Positions 5,509 through 5,744 of a stretch of 5,744 nt of DNA are shown here, one piece after another (within the stretch, counting starts at the first letter, position 1; each line of letters starts with the position of its first letter). The position numbers were made by a program, and so were the translations under genes. The notes below the pieces were generated by a model, which ran no database searches, was not told the DNA's origin, and worked only from the letters and a program-made list of their open reading frames with translations. This DNA is from Aquirhabdus sp. (GTDB taxonomy: Bacteria > Pseudomonadota > Gammaproteobacteria > Pseudomonadales > Moraxellaceae): contig JASLGO010000057.1 in assembly GCA_030150135.1 (NCBI GenBank), positions 1 to 5,744 on the forward strand, in the 5' to 3' direction.

Positions 5509-5744
5509 GTGTCACACAAAACCCTCTCTGCAAAAAGTCTAGGTCTTAACGAAACAATGGTTTCTGCTGCAATTTTGGATGTCATCGACACTCTGATGCG
5601 CGCAGGATTTAAGGCTTATATTGTCGGCGGAGGCGTTCGTGACCTACTTTTGGGATTACGTCCAAAAGATTTTGATGCCGTCACCAACGCAACGCCTGCA
5701 CAGATTCGTGATGTGTTTGGTAAACGTTCACGCATTATTGGTCG
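5509..5744 (+). CDS. pcnB: Poly(A) polymerase I (PcnB), N-terminus, cut by window edge
   Basis: PcnB adds poly(A) tails to the 3' ends of RNA, marking them for degradation and controlling some small RNAs and plasmid copy number. The first 78 codons are present. The nucleotidyltransferase core begins as expected: YIVGGGVRDLLLG (residues 37-49), then RPKDFD with the catalytic aspartates D54 and D56, VTNATPAQIRDVF (58-70) and SRIIGR (from 74). These match the bacterial class II nucleotidyltransferases. The KDFDAVTNATP form favours PcnB over the CCA-adding enzyme, which usually has a D-x-D followed by different residues and lacks the leader seen here. The start is GTG behind AAGGAG; the next in-frame ATG is codon 17. 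E. coli pcnB is known for a non-AUG start too. Transcription probably begins in the 393-base gap upstream. Confidence 0.93.
   Translation, partial: MSHKTLSAKSLGLNETMVSAAILDVIDTLMRAGFKAYIVGGGVRDLLLGLRPKDFDAVTNATPAQIRDVFGKRSRIIG

Noticed and set aside
1..5744. CRISPR arrays, tRNA, rRNA, defence or toxin-antitoxin genes
   Set aside because: I saw no direct-repeat array, no cloverleaf or rRNA signatures, and no gene pair of such systems. MazG here is the housekeeping two-domain enzyme, not part of a mazEF pair.

Overview
The window looks like ordinary chromosomal DNA from a moderately AT-rich gammaproteobacterium, most probably a member of the Moraxellaceae (Acinetobacter relatives). The housekeeping proteins RarA, SpoT, MazG, MoaA and PcnB are all of gammaproteobacterial type. 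The SpoT has an intact (p)ppGpp hydrolase domain but a decayed synthetase domain, which to my knowledge is a Moraxellaceae feature. The genus cannot be fixed from the sequence alone.

Layout. Minus strand, reading leftward: spoT (2414 to 240), then after a 75-base gap the first 54 codons of rarA (164 to the window edge). Positions 2415-2921 are a 507-base divergent intergenic region. It holds a 203-base non-coding foldback element (2532-2734) with near-perfect terminal inverted repeats flanked by TA, which is a MITE-like insertion. To its right lie AT-rich palindromes and a likely promoter. Plus strand: a 115-codon gene for an unrecognised membrane-anchored small protein (2922-3269), mazG (3269-4102) and moaA (4099-5115). 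These three are joined by one-base (TAATG) and four-base (ATGA) overlaps and are probably one translationally coupled operon. A 393-base gap (5116-5508) follows, with a double T-tract and a cluster of perfect short hairpins. Last comes the start of pcnB (5509 to the window edge), with a GTG start behind a strong ribosome binding site.

How the genes relate. SpoT degrades (p)ppGpp, and MazG, which cleans up nucleoside triphosphates, is known in E. coli to lower ppGpp, so two alarmone-damping functions face each other across the divergent region. MoaA makes the first molybdopterin precursor; its partner MoaC is not in view. RarA acts at stalled replication forks and PcnB polyadenylates RNA.

I found no clearly new multi-gene system. 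The most notable items are the hydrolase-only SpoT, the foldback element in front of spoT, the unknown 115-residue protein with a pilin-like cysteine tail, and the palindrome cluster before pcnB.
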